The translations under genes and the position numbers were made by a program. From Laccaria trichodermophora (Eukaryota > Basidiomycota > Agaricomycetes > Agaricales > Hydnangiaceae), in NCBI GenBank assembly GCA_018417955.1, contig JACTVC010000038.1, positions 310,001-374,000 on the forward strand: DNA of 64,000 nt. The letters are read 5' to 3'. Below, piece after piece: positions 1-11,900 of this stretch (position 1 is its first letter; every line of letters starts with the position of its first letter). The notes under the pieces were generated by a model. That model had not been told where the DNA came from, did not search any database, and was given only the letters and a program-made list of their open reading frames with translations.

Positions 1-1893
1 ATTGTACCCCAAGGACTCCTACAAATTAAAACTCCTGGTAGGTGCAAAAATACGATGTCATTACACGCTGCCTTACTGATATCTCTGCGCAGGTTCTGTG
101 GGTTTGGTAGGTACCATACAGTTGGATACCATTTCCCGTCTGACTTACCCTTCAGGTTTCTGGACACATGTCACACCGTTTGCATTTGGACTTCGTTGTG
201 GAACTATCTCATCGACCATTTTGGCGACACGGGGAGGATCCACTACATTCCTACGTGAGTTTTCCCCCATTTTTGTGTCATTGTCATTCAATTCTTAATA
301 TAGGACTCTCGCGGTTCGTAAATTCGCTGCTTCGTTATCGTCCTAGGACTTGACTGTTCGCGTCAATAGCTCACTATTGTCTTCACGGTATGTGTAATTT
401 CTGGAGCTCAGATTGACGCTGATCGAAATTTAGGCAACCTTGACTATCTTTGTGCATCTGTGCGTCCATTCTACGAGTCTGACATCCGTTCACTCTTCCC
501 ATATGTTATTATTGTTTCAGCTTCTTTGCGCACAGAATCTTCATGCGTCAGTCTCATACGTTTCAATATCGCACAACTACTGACTTCGGACCGCTACAGT
601 CAGTAAACGCAACTGGGCCCTGACCATTCCCGTTGTACGCAATCGTTTCGTTATCCTCATTCATCACGCCCGTACTTATAAATAACTCTCCGCTCAGGTG
701 ATACTCGCCTTTCTTCGGCTCAGTAAGAATCAATCTCTTTATGGTATAGACCCTTGCCTCATTGACTATTTTTGACCCATCCTCCGACGTACAGCCGCTG
801 CCTCAGGTACAGTCTGTCAGACTCGAGTGTCATTATGACATTCACTGATTGTGTTTTCTTTTTTGTTGGACAGTTACAACATCAGAAATGTAAGTTGCTG
901 ACCTGCCGACTCGGCTTGTGCTAATCTGGAAGCATGCTCTCAGGATTATCCTTCACAGCTTTCCTCTTTTCAGGGCTCACTTTCGAGTAATTATCTCCAT
1001 TCATTTCTGTTCTTGACCGTGCTTCACATCTTAACTATCAGTGGGTCTTCACTCTCGGTTTGACACTCTCGTCGGTTGTGGATGTCCTCATCACAGGATC
1101 ACTGTTCTTCCTCCTTCAGACTAGTCGGACGTCGGCGCCAGAGTAGGTGCCTATTTTCTTTGCCGTACCTCATTCATTGATTTTCCCTCTGCTGTGCAGT
1201 CTGAACGCAATCATCGACTCTTTGATCCGTTATGCCTTCGAGACTGGCTCGTTAACATGGTGTGTATTTTCTCGAAGATTACCCCCCGATTTCATTAATT
1301 GTATGTCAGCGCGGGAACCGTTATTTCCTTGATTTGCGTAAGTGCATGGCAACATGTGGAGTAACCCATCATCTTGCTTCAACTTAAATACAGTGGCTAG
1401 CTATGCCAAACAATCTGGTTTTTATTGGGTTACACTTTGTAATCGGAAAGCGTATGCACTTTCTTTATGACCAGTTAATCTTTTTCCATTGACCCCTTCG
1501 CAGTATATGCCAACTCTTTATTGGTCACGTAAGGCTCTCGTCTCGTCGCTCGGTGCGTATTTTGACATGCCCAAAAGTTTGAACACACGGCAAGTTCTCC
1601 GACACGCCCGCAGCGCTTCTGGCGGTGGATCTGGTGAACACCGTGTTCCCGTCAAGATTTCGGGTGGTAGACGAGTACGAAGTCCTGATCCTGACGGATT
1701 CTCTGTATGTTTCTTTTTTTCACCATCACCACATCACGCAAAGTTACTCATATGAATGTCGCACTTGTTGTTAAATCGCTAGCTTGCCCATGCTCGTGGA
1801 GATTCGATCAGCAAGGGTTCAAAATCACAAGCGGTAGGGCAAATAGAGTCGGAACCGACTACTACTACTACTGATGCCTCGATCGACGTCTGA
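1..1893 (+). CDS. DUF6534-type multi-pass membrane protein, 5' end cut off by the window
   Basis: Many tiny exons with GT..AG borders and matching phases can be read: 1-37, 93-106, 156-254, 521-546, 600-634, 698-722, 1042-1142, 1200-1259, 1310-1337, 1394-1451, 1504-1528, 1578-1704 and 1783-1893 (TGA). I could not resolve 255-520 and 723-1041, which must hold further short exons. The spliced reading shows hallmarks of the fungal DUF6534 membrane family: a LDTCHTV segment followed by HFGD, then SFFAHRIF, SKRNWALTIPVV, SLFFLLQTSRT, RYAFETGSLT, AMPNNLVF and KLYANSLLVTLNTR, ending in a hydrophilic Ser/Gly-rich tail. Several segments are hydrophobic enough to span a membrane. The family is very abundant in agaricomycetes and has no known biochemical function. 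No stop codon breaks the exons I could place, so the gene may be functional. Confidence 0.72.
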
Positions 1894-2427
1894 TCAATCA
1901 TCTCTGTTTACTAGTTGGAAGTCAGCGTGGAAAGAAGCGTTCAACTCACCCGTGACGACGCATATCTTATCCCGCTCACCGTACCTCCTGCCACTCTCGC
2001 ACAAGACGACTCACGTCGCTACGATGACGACACGCATTGATAATTTCACGATGGAACAATCTTTTGGTAAATTAGTACTCCTCAGTTTGGTTATTGTGTA
2101 CTGCGTAATAATTTTATTCTCTTTTCAAACATATGACCAAACAAGTGTGAACTTGAAGGTCAAGGTTGAGAGGACGACGAGTGTTTGGCGAGTGTCCCGT
2201 AATATCTGGCCGCGAGACGCGAAGCAGCGATGAATCCGAGAAGAACTGCAACCAGCAAGGAGCTGGAGAGTTGGTTGAGGCAGTTTGTTGGGCTTGTGCA
2301 GGGCTTTCAAGTGGCCGAGTTTGAAATGCGGGCAATGAGTTTACCTCTCAATACATAAAAACTCTCAAAGCAATAGCTCGAATTGCCTGACTCTATTCAA
2401 GTGTCAAGGCACCATAGTGGTGTCCAT
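1894..2427. other. Intergenic space between convergent genes
   Basis: This stretch lies between the stop of the DUF6534-type gene and the stop of the minus-strand deaminase-like gene, so it holds two 3' flanks. It contains short open frames on both strands, including a 119-codon plus-strand frame that starts inside the last exon of the upstream gene in another phase. None has a recognisable motif. I see no gene in it. Confidence 0.5.
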
Positions 2428-2702
2428 TCAGTGACATTCACGCCCAGGCGTGTCCCACATCTCTCTGCTCTGCATCAACATCTCCCACATTTCGGCCCGC
2501 TTGATGACATAGTTGAGCAAGCCTTCCTGCATTTCGGAAATGGCAGCTTTTTCAATTGCAGATCTCAAGGACTCGTCCGACAAGGTGAGAGAGGGAGAAA
2601 TCCATGTAGCATCAAGTTTCCTCTGCGCCCTGGACATGAAGAACTTGCAAGCGCCAGGCCTTGGAGAAACATCAATAGCGTGATTTTATATGCTAAAAAA
2701 AA
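2428..2702 (-). pseudogene. C-terminal exon of the split OTT_1508-like deaminase gene
   Basis: The minus strand is open for about 70 codons up to a TGA at 2428-2430. It begins with a KFFMSRAQRKLDATWISP segment, followed by an amphipathic stretch rich in Glu and Met. In fungal OTT_1508-like deaminases a Trp-Pro segment of this type follows the catalytic core, so I read this as the last exon of the gene that begins at 28031. Element A lies directly upstream of it on the minus strand, with an A8 target duplication at 2695-2702. The family assignment is inference from motif order. Confidence 0.42.
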
Positions 2703-4529
2703 CAAGGGGGTAGCGGAATGTGGAAAAGAGACCAACACTCGTTATTTTTTTTTCGGAGTTCCGCTTGACCCCCCACCATCTACCTTCCTAATAGGGTATG
2801 TTTTTCCCATTCACAAATTTTTTCCTACATAAATTAGTATCTAACTACTATTGACGGCGCTTTGTGGAATTAAATTTGCAGCTAAGGGCATGTCTAGTTA
2901 CGAGGCACGAACTGACATTTCATGCAAGTGGTGTGAAACTAGGTCAGCAATCTATAGTGGGTCTCAATGGACAAAATGAAAATTTTGTTATTCACAACAA
3001 AACTTTTTTACAAAAAAAAAAAACTCCTAAAGGTCAGAAGATTTTTTCATTTGGTAGAAAACTTTTAACAGAATAGTTTTTTTTCCCTCAAAGTTGAAAG
3101 TAAAACTTTTCTCAAAAGCAGTTTACCACATGACTAGAATATTCTGACTATGTGACTAGAATATGTGACCTGCTCTCATAGAGATTGCATAGAGACATTC
3201 TTCATGCAGGCCTCTGGCAGAACAGGACTGGGCATCCTGTTCCACTGCCAGAACTCTGTGCCTTCACTTCAGAGAAGCATGTGAATGTCCTGTGCTCACT
3301 GCCCACATTGCGGTCCAACTAACAAATGGTTCACTTTGAATACCATGTGCACTGACAACGACCCATGCCGACATTATGACCAGTACATGCCCCTTCTTCA
3401 AACATAGTTATGTTACCTTTTCTTGTGTAAAGCTTGAAAGAGACTCTTCAAATATCCTTATTTACTATTCAATACCCTGGCATAGACAATGCATGTGGTC
3501 CACATGCACATTCCTGGCACTTGTCCAGTGCTGAGTCCATGGTGGTTGGTGTCTGGCTGTCAAATGGATTAGCAAATCAAAGTATTTTTGTGATTTGTAA
3601 ATTTTTTGATGAGAACGAAATGGAATTGCATCAACAGTAATTTTTTATGGCAGATCTTTTGGAAAATCTAAACAAACGAATTTTTTTCTTTACAAATGGA
3701 ATTTTTTCTTTACAAGAAGTGGAAGTTTAATTTTGTCCACTGAGGCCCCTCATAGCAATCCATCAGAAATTCAGAACACCTGAAAACATTTAACAAATCT
3801 CACACACCCAGCCTGTTTCGCAACCTCACACTTCAAACATCATCACCATAGTCCCCTCTTCCTTTTTCTCTGCCATCATCTCAGTACTCACACTCACATC
3901 TCCTGTCAACCTGGGTCCTTTTTCAGGCTTGTCCAGAAGCTTGTTGAGCACTGTTATTGTCAGTTCTGCACTCATTCGTTTCTGAGTCCATCAGCTGCAC
4001 CTGGAGTGCTGATCCCTGTTGGCCAATTGGAGTGGGCAAAGAAGACATCAGAGTGGGCTCCACTGCAGGGACACAGCAGGGTGTCGTTTGTGGTTGGGGC
4101 ATCAACTCAGGCGAGTCTAGTCTGAATCATCCTGCCAGTGTAACCTACATGCACATCTGTATTTCATTCTGCACAATGAAGCTTGCTGTCAGTCATAAAT
4201 TGATTCTTATTTCTGCAACCTCGATTAGCAATAGTACCATGGTCTGTGTTTTTGTTAAATTCATTACTGTGATTTCTTTGGCATACTCAGTGGTGGGATT
4301 GCATGATGGTGGGGGGTTCAAAATTGCTTCTCACTGTCTACTATGGCTAAATAGGTAACTACAATAACTAGGACATATCTTCAACTCTAATTGAACCACC
4401 CAACATCATGACAGGTGGGTCAATGACCACTTCCACCATCAAATTGATGGGGGTCACTTTTTTTTTTCCAGCCTTCAGCCAGACACCCCCCTACCCTTGG
4501 TGCAGGATCCATGTCCCATGACCCCCTTT
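2703..4529. mobile_element. Non-autonomous hAT-like element A (CAAGGGGGT family)
   Basis: The left end starts CAAGGGGGTAGCGGAATGTGG. The right end reads, in reverse complement, AAAGGGGGTCATGGGACATGG, so the termini are imperfect inverted repeats. Eight A residues flank both sides (2695-2702 and 4530-4537) and can be an 8-bp target duplication, although poly-A makes this weak on its own. Element B nearby has the same ends and a clearer 8-bp duplication. The 1.8-kb interior is AT-rich and has no transposase; the small ORFs in it show no motif. The 8-bp duplication fits the hAT superfamily. Confidence 0.6.
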
Positions 4530-4611
4530 AAAAAAAAAATTATTGCATGCATAGCATGATGGGCTTGAGGATCCAAAGACAACTTGGTTTGAGATCCTTT
4601 GATGCCCTGCT
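4530..4611 (-). pseudogene. Short host-gene segment between elements A and B
   Basis: These 82 bases are what remains of the underlying gene between the two CAAGGGGGT elements. On the minus strand one frame stays open and continues the frame of 5260-5312. It reads GSQTKLSLDPQ where OTT_1508-like proteins carry a conserved SK-x-x-C-x-x-C zinc segment. If the alignment is right, the Cys ligands are missing. That would mean the gene was decaying or divergent even apart from the insertions. Confidence 0.3.
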
Positions 4612-5259
4612 CAAGGGGGTGGTGGAATGTGGAAAATGTACCAACACTCCCTATCTTTTTTTTTTTGTGGGTTTGGCTGACCTCCCCTCCTCCTCCTACT
4701 ATATAAGGTATTTTTTCCAAGTTCCAATGTTTTATTGAATGTTTTTTTTTATCCTATGGTACCTACCTATCAATTCAGAACCCACAAACTTTCATATTAC
4801 AGTTAAAGATTGCAATATGCAAGGCTTTGCACAAAGGAACATAAGTGAGCAAAACAAACTCTCAACAGTGTATTTGCATGTGAATCTGATGGCCTACAGT
4901 CCCTTCACTGTTGCAGGCTTCATAACTACCTTGCTGGCTCTCACCTGGCTGGGGGAGAACTTAGTACACAGATTCTGTGTAGAGTTTGAGTCTGTTTGAC
5001 AACCAGCTGGCAGCACTTAAAAAAGCAGTGCACGGGGATGATCCATTCACATCATCATTAATTGTTGATAGGTGATGAGCAGAGTATGCGAGGGCATTGG
5101 ATGCAGATGTTGTGAATGCTAGGCTGGAGTTGGGAGCAGGCAAAACAATGTGATCAATTTGCAACAAAAATACATGAGGTCACTATTTTTCAGCCTTCGG
5201 CCAGACCCCCCCCCCCCCTCCCAGCCAGTGTACAGGATCCATGTTCTGCCACCCCCTTG
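4612..5259. mobile_element. Short hAT-like element B (CAAGGGGGT family)
   Basis: This 648-bp element starts CAAGGGGGTGGTGGAATGTGG, and its right end is, in reverse complement, CAAGGGGGTGGCAGAACATGG. It is flanked by GCCCTGCT (4604-4611) and GCTCTGCT (5260-5267), an 8-bp duplication with one mismatch. About 60 bp next to each end match element A, for example GTACCAACACTC on the left and the block GCCTTC-GCCAGAC plus a pyrimidine tract on the right. The interior has no transposase, so it is a non-autonomous deletion derivative. Confidence 0.7.
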
Positions 5260-5312
5260 GCTCTGCTTGATATGATGAAGAAGCAAGTTACACTCTGCAT
5301 GGCAGGGCTTGT
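5260..5312 (-). pseudogene. Host-gene segment with the HAE motif, between elements B and C
   Basis: Removing element C joins this segment in frame to the open minus-strand frame that ends at 26898. The reading across the junction gives KPCHAECNLLLHHIKQS. The His-Ala-Glu triplet followed by a hydrophobic helix is the position of the catalytic HAE motif in OTT_1508-like nucleic-acid deaminases. The segment includes one copy of each flanking 8-bp target duplication. Confidence 0.4.
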
Positions 5313-5739
5313 TAGGCATTGTCACAGGTAACCCCCAGGTACTTTCAGCCATACCTGTACCCCTACCCATGAAAACCCATACCCTCAACCACGGGTAGGG
5401 GTTTCTGTGGGTAAGGGTATGGGTTTTCGTGGGTTTGGCAGGTTAGGTGGGTCTTATGATGGGTAGCTACTGTATTTTCATTCAGTATTGATCTTACTCT
5501 CAGTCATAAGTCAAACAATATCAAATTTTAGTGTACAAGTACATGACCTATTAACACGAAGACAATTATAACTGTATTCTATTCAACTGATTATGTAGAA
5601 GCTTTAAACCTGTGCATGGCACGGCACTCACTGGAACAGCTACAAGTAACTGACTACAAAATACATTACAGGTAAAGTAAAACACATGAGCCAACAGACA
5701 TCTTGAGATGAGGAGAAAGGGCCTCATCATCACATGGTT

Positions 5740-6060
5740 GTGGTTGCATCACATCGTGGTTGTGTGGCCATTGTGTTGTCGTCGCATGGTTGTGGCACCG
5801 TCGTGTGTCGCCATGGTCGCATCGTGGTGTAGTCGTCATGTCGCTGGTGTTGTTGTCGCGTCGCTGTGGTGTCTGTCGTTGTCACATCACTGTGGTGTCT
5901 GTCATCATTGCGTCACCGTAATGTCGTCGTCGTGTCACTGTGGTGTCATCATCATGTCGCTGTGGCATTGTCGTTGCGTCGCTGTGGTGTCATCATGGTA
6001 TCGCTGTGGTGTCGTCATCATGTCACTGTGGTTGCATGGTATGGTTGCCACCTCGCTGAC
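5740..6060 (+). repeat. Degenerate minisatellite inside element C
   Basis: Roughly 20-22-bp units built on TCGCTGTGGTGTCATCATCATG repeat with many substitutions over about 320 bp. They create spurious open frames rich in Cys, His and Val on the plus strand. I regard these as non-coding. The array is not present in element D. Confidence 0.55.
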
Positions 6061-6502
6061 ATGACGTAGCGCCTGCATCTGCATCGTTGTTGGGGTGTGC
6101 ATGGTTGGAGCAGTCGTCATTGTCCCATGGTCCCCATGTCCTCGTTCGTCATGTCTGTGTCCTGTGTCCTCAACTCCTTGTCACGTCATCATCCCATGTC
6201 CTTCCCGTCGCATCATTGTTGTCCCATGTTATCATTCCATCGTTTTCCTGTGTCTCAGCAAGGTGGGTTAGGATGAATGTGGGATGGAGGGTATTCACCT
6301 TGTCCTCGTAATGTTGTTGTCCCGTGTCCTGACACATATGGGGGGGCCAAGACGGAATAACAGATGAGGAAGACAAAAAGAGACATGAAAGAAGCAGAAG
6401 CGCTGTGTGTACAAAGCACTTTAGGGCAGGTTTGCTCTAATTCTGAACCCGCCCTAAAGTGCCTTGTATATATAGCACCTCTGATCAGCTTCTTTTTTTT
6501 TT

Positions 6503-7031
6503 GTGTCCAATCTAAGTCTATTGGGGCAAAGCCCCATGTCAGACCTTACAACTTTGTAGACTACCTATGGCCCCTAGTGCCATAATTCCTAACCCCCAGG
6601 TTCACCTCATGCACTGGAGAGGGCACACCCATGGCGAACATTCCCCCTCCCAGCCTGGCATAGAAACACCATTTTGAGGTGCAATCTATATAGCAAGCAG
6701 GGTAGCCTTGTTATCCTTGCATATACTGTGCAATCCACCTGTTGTGAGTTCTGTCTTCTAAGTACCCGATCACAAAGTGATAGGCACGGCCAAGGTGAGA
6801 CAAGCGATGTAGGAATAGAAAAAGTGAGAAATAGTCGTGTAACTCTCTGCTTGGTTTAAAATGTGTCGATTCTTCTGGCATGAAAAGTTGTAAGCTTGAA
6901 GTCCGCAGGCTGAATTGTGGGTAAATGAATATAAAGAGGGTGTTGTGGGTGAACCCGCCAGCTAAAACTGGCTCTGCTTCTTGATCTCATGTTTCTGGAG
7001 ACGTACTGTCCTGTCAGAGAAGTGCTATCTG
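6503..7031 (-). other. LINE 3' untranslated region
   Basis: This 530-bp stretch lies between the ORF2 stop and the poly(A) tail of the LINE. I see no conserved coding frame in it. It is flanked by the left target duplication GATCAGCTTCTTTT. Confidence 0.7.
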
Positions 7032-8487
7032 TCAGGCTTCCTCGGAGTCCAAGTGAGACACATCACCTATGGCATCCCCAAGCGTCTTCTTGAATTTGGC
7101 CATTCTACCCACGTACTTCAACAGCTCCTTGACCCTGTCTAAACTGGCCATGATCCCCTGGAGATCTCTCAACTGACGGCCCAATGCTCTATCCATGTCA
7201 TACCTCTCTGCCACGTATGCCTGGCACTTGAAAAGGTAGTGAATCACTGTCTCTGTGGCGTCCAGCCTTGCTATACCCCAGCAGAGCTCGCAATGTCTTA
7301 CTGCCGACTTCTTGATGCGATGGAGGTAGAAGTTGAGCAGGATGTGGCCTGTCCATAGTTGTGTCATCAGACTCGCTTGCGACCTGGTCAGGCGTTCACT
7401 GATCTTCTGGAACTTATTGAAGGGGAAACTTGGGTCAACATGCTGAAACCTTGTGTAGCGTGGTGAGTCTTGCCAAGCCTCCCTCCACCTGATCTTCTGC
7501 CCTTCTGCGAAGTCTTGCTTCACTGCTGATGCGCTGAGAGGGAGCTGCCTGCGAAGTATCAGAGGTAGCTCTTCCAATGGGCTTGAGTCCCCTTGTGCCA
7601 CCTTCTTTGCCTCTTCATCCACCCTCTTGTTACCAGCTACTCCCTTATGTGCTGCCACCCAGTTGAGTGCAAACTTGACCACACCTGTGGGGGGGAGGGA
7701 GTTAGCTTCGTTGTTCAAGGCTTCTGTCAGACTTAGGTATTCCATGACAAGATACTGCCCCGGCCCTGCCTTCCTCACTCCTGTCGCCCTTATGAAGGCC
7801 TGACTGTCAGTATAGTTAGTTATTGTCAACCATCCTACCTCTGGCCACCCCTGCAACAACCAGGCTGCCAGTATGGACCCAACTGCCTCTCCTTCGAATG
7901 TTGTATGCGTCTTCAAAGATCCTAGATGGAACCATAGGACCTTCTCTGGCTCCTTGGCACCCCTTCTATATAGGACTGCTGTGGCCCCTACATTACCCTC
8001 AAAGCCTGAGCCGTCTGTGTATATCCTGATGTCAGAGCCATCCTTCACCTCATCCTTGATCAACTCTTCCTTGGATCCAGCTATCCATGCCATGAAGGCC
8101 CTCTGATACATTGGAGGCCTGGGATCCGGCCTGATTGTCTCGAAGCACTTTGGCCTGATTTTGAACCTTTCAATCAACTTCTGGAGCAGGGAGAGGTGAG
8201 TCTTCGTGGGGGTCTTGCTGCACCCATGTATCATGGCCCAAAGTGGATGACTTGCTGGCAATGTTGCTGTTCGAACCACCACTGAGTGACAGATGTGTTC
8301 GAGCATCAAATTCGCTGGCAGAACCCCTGCATGTGCATCCAGGAGGTTGTTGGGTGATGTCCACAGCCCCCCCGTGATTGCCTGTGTCGCTATCCGCTGT
8401 ATCTTACCCATTGACTTTAGAGCCTGCACCGACCCACTGTTGTTTTGTTTCCCCTCCTTCTTGTATGGAGGGACGTACCAAACATCC
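7032..8487 (-). pseudogene. LINE ORF2, C-terminal part: RNase H and zinc finger
   Basis: The frame continues that of 20207-20613 across the gypsy insertion, the junction reading LDVWYVPPYKK. It carries an RNase H fold with YTDGSG (first catalytic Asp), the FEGEAVG Glu region, NYTDSQA and WVAAHKGVAGNKRVDEEA (His and final Asp). Near the end lies a C-x2-C...H-x4-C finger (HCELCWG...HYLFKC) typical of Tad-clade ORF2. The stretch has no internal stop and ends in TGA at 7032. It is separated from its start by the insertions, so it cannot be expressed as part of ORF2. Confidence 0.88.
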
Positions 8488-8927
8488 TGTAGTATGCAGT
8501 CCTACTTCTATATCCTTTCCGCTCCCCGAAGTCTACCCATTATGCTTACCAACTTTGTATTACATCACGCTTTACATAAGCGTTGTAGTTATACCTCATG
8601 TAGTACATGAGGAAATATCATCTTCTTACCACCACTTACAAATCTCGTATCGTTCAGATACTAAGGCCCTACCAACGGCTTTACTTTGAACTTCGAGGCT
8701 TTAGCGGATTGGCATCTGAAGGAATCGTTGACACAATCTCCACTGGGACTGTCCGTGGAGATCGGAACACAGGTACGCTGAACGGTCACGTTCCACGACT
8801 CCGAGCATACAATGATTCCATTAAAAGACCAACTAGGTGAGTCTTCACACCTCTGTTCATCTAGTTCGCTAGGCTCCCTGCGACTGTCCCACTACCTAAG
8901 TGATTCCTACGTCAAGTAGTGTTCACA
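8488..8927 (+). repeat. 5' LTR of the chromovirus
   Basis: This 440-bp terminal repeat matches 19762-20201 with five differences, all at CpG positions; four show TG or CA here against CG in the other copy. It contains a strong splice donor, CTAG|GTGAGT, at 8836/8837. The 78-codon open frame inside the LTR (8607-8840) is present in both copies and is probably fortuitous. Confidence 0.95.
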
Positions 8928-11900
8928 AAGGTGGACACTGTGGGAACAGTCGTTCTACCTAGCTGACTAACTAAACTGATCAAGACTCGTACATTCGGCT
9001 CCCTACACTACTCGTCTTCCGTTTTATCAATTCGCTTTGCCAGTCACCCTGTCCGGCTATCGAGCACCAAAGAATTCGACTCCCCCCGTCGTATCTAGGG
9101 GGGGTAGGCCAGCATTCTCGGGCGCCTTTGGATCTTCGAGGATCCCAGGCTCAAAATCAGCTACAACCACTCCACTACCGCTCTCGACGGACTCCCCTTG
9201 GAGGAGAAGTCCTACAGGAGACATCCCCCTTGCCACGTCGAAAGCGAACGTCTCGCGCGATCCACCCCCACACCAACCTTCACTAATTCCTCGACTTAAA
9301 ACCCCAGCGCATTCAAGCCCTTCTTCTCCCAAAATGGCAACGAGCAGCTCGACCAAACCTCTCCCTTCGACTTCGAGCAGCTCGACTAAACCTCTCCATT
9401 CGACTTTGAATCAACCATCAAGCTCCGTAGTCCCCGTCTCAACGGATTCTCCGAGCCCAACGAACCCAATGAGCGCCGAATATCAAGGAAACCTTCAGGA
9501 TACTCGACGGGGCATGGAAAGGGGATATGCCTTATCCCCCATGTACAGTCTTATTTTGGAATACAACCGCGAGCAGGGGTCTAACTTCTCCACGGCCGCA
9601 GAAGTCTCTTGGATCCTGCAACAACCCAATCTCAAGGCCAAGGATATCATGGTTAGGAGTGACGCGGTGGACCCCGACACAGCGATCAGTCTGGTCGACT
9701 CACGCTTAGACCGCATAGTACGAGCGGTCACAGAGCTGCAGACATTCCTCGACCGAATGGCGGATTTGATTCAGGAACGCTCGGACGCATTCCGAATCGA
9801 TCCCGAAGAGACCATGACGACCGCCTTACAAGGATGTGAAAACCGATCACAGCTAGAGGTCGCCTACGGGATACTACTCAAGCGATTGCTCGTCGCTCAG
9901 CAAACCATTATCAAATACGAAGCCCAGTACCAACGTCTCGAAGCCCCCCTATCGCCTATATCAACGGTTCCAGAACTGCATGAGGAACTCGATGGCATCA
10001 GCGGCGTCGATGGACGTATGAGATTCCTGTTGCAGAAATTCCCTCATCACCAGGGACAACTGAGCTCTGAAGCTCTTGCGGCGGTCGCCCAGGGGCACCC
10101 CTGGAGTACCGTCTACCCTACTCAACCTCTCCCTACAGAAGAGAGACTTCCTCCGCCAGTCGATTCTCAACCTTTCAAGACGAACGACTCACTAGGAAAG
10201 AAGAAAGTGGATTGGGAGGACACGTCTCCTTGGGACGAGAAGTCGTCAGGCGTTGAACGAGGCAGAGACGTAGAAGGAGGGGCTGAACTTTCCTTTGGGT
10301 TTCAGACTCCGTTCAGGACCAACAACAAATTTTTCGACGATTCGAGAAGCACTCCTCCCACTTCATTCTTCTCCACCCCTGCCACTATACCGTCCTCCGA
10401 TCCGAACTCAACGCAAGATGTAACGGTCGGGTTAGCGACCCCGTCTCGAACCATCTTCGGAGACAACGTTAGAGATTACAATACAACTTCAAGTCAACTC
10501 CCTAGCGCCGTGGTCGCGTCCAAGCGTAACGTTGAAGGGAACACCCACCTACATAGCTCCATTAATCCATCGCAGAATGCCAACAGCCTCTCCCTATATA
10601 AAGGAGGAGCCTCCCAAGCCAACGACTCACCGAATGCAGGGGGAAGTTATCCCCCTAATAACAGTGGGGGACTCCCTGGAGGAGGCAATGGCGGCGGCGG
10701 AGGAAGTGGCGGCGGTGGAGGAAGTGGTGGCGGTGGAGGAGCCCCTTTTCCAAGTCACCCCTTTTCCAACAATTTCAACCATCTTCCCTCAAGTACTCAC
10801 CCACCTTCAGGTGGCGGCGGAGGCAACCCAGGAGGAGGTGGCGGAGGAGGAGGAGGAGGAGGCGACCCTTCATTCCCAGGAAACCAAGTCGGCCCCCCTG
10901 CTCCTTACGGTAACATGCCAGCTACCATGAAGACAGAGCTCAAAGTTGAGCAACTGCCGGAATGGGATGGCAATCACTGGACCGCCATCGAATATTTCTG
11001 GCAAGTCCAACAACTCGCATACTTAGGCGGCTGGATTCCCGAAGCCTTGGGCTATTGGCTATGGTTCCGTTTGAAGGACGGGTCCCCAGTAAAAAAGTGG
11101 TTTGTTACCTTACCAGTCACCCATCAGTCTTATATGCGTTCCCACTACCTTAAATTCTTGAAAGGTGTCAAGGACGGCTACTTGGGACATCGGTGGCAGA
11201 TAAAAATGAATAACTACTATAACGCGCAGACGTTCCGAGAAAGAAACCACGAGCACGAGTCTCCATCAGATTTCATCTTGAGACGCATTATATACACAAG
11301 GATGCTGTTGACGGTCAATATGGGAGGGCCGTTAGAGGTCTTCTACATTATGAGAAAAGCGCCGATTAGCTGGGGTCCAATCCTGCTCGTAAGTAGCATC
11401 AAGGACTCCAGCGAGTTATACTCCCGAGTTACCGAGCACGAAGAAGCTCTCCTGGAGGCCTATCGGGTCTCTAGAGGAGGACAGGCATCCTCTATTGATC
11501 AAATAGCTACGCAATTGAAGCAGATGGGATTTTTACAGGAAAATCAACGATCCTACCCTCGCCGTGCAAACTTAAGCGAAAATGCTGGTGAAGCGAATCC
11601 TGCGACAGAGGAAGTAACAAGTATGACTACTTCATTCCAGGACCTCAATACTAGCCGACACCTCCTACACGAAGCATACCAGGTGCTTCAGCAACGTCAG
11701 CGTCCACCGCCGAAAGGCGGGTACCCATTCCCTAAGAATGATCACGTCACTACCAGAATGGGGAAAATGCCCCCGTCGCCTTGTAAGGTTTGCGGGAGCG
11801 CCAATCACTGGGACAAGGAATGCCCAGATTGGAATGTGTACTTTGAGAAAGTTAAACGTTCAGCGAACATTACAGAGATCTGGTCAGAAGACGAGTCGGA

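Noticed and set aside
1874..2233. 119-codon plus-strand ORF with a hydrophobic segment after the DUF6534-type gene
   Set aside because: It starts inside the last exon in a different phase, has no splice support, and lies in the 3' flank.
5341..5460. GGGTA/GGGTTT-rich block that could suggest telomeric repeat
   Set aside because: Units are irregular, occur on both strands, and are restricted to the subterminal regions of elements C and D; they are part of the element.
5708..6069. 118-codon Cys/His/Val-rich plus-strand ORF, superficially like a metal-binding protein
   Set aside because: It is produced by a degenerate 20-22-bp minisatellite inside element C, and other frames of the same array are equally open.
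8607..8840. 78-codon ORF inside the LTR, present in both LTRs, and a fused 132-codon version at 19565-19963
   Set aside because: It lies across the U3/R region, has no motif, and both copies are similar only because the LTRs are similar. The 3' version fuses the end of the extra coding region to the LTR in another frame.
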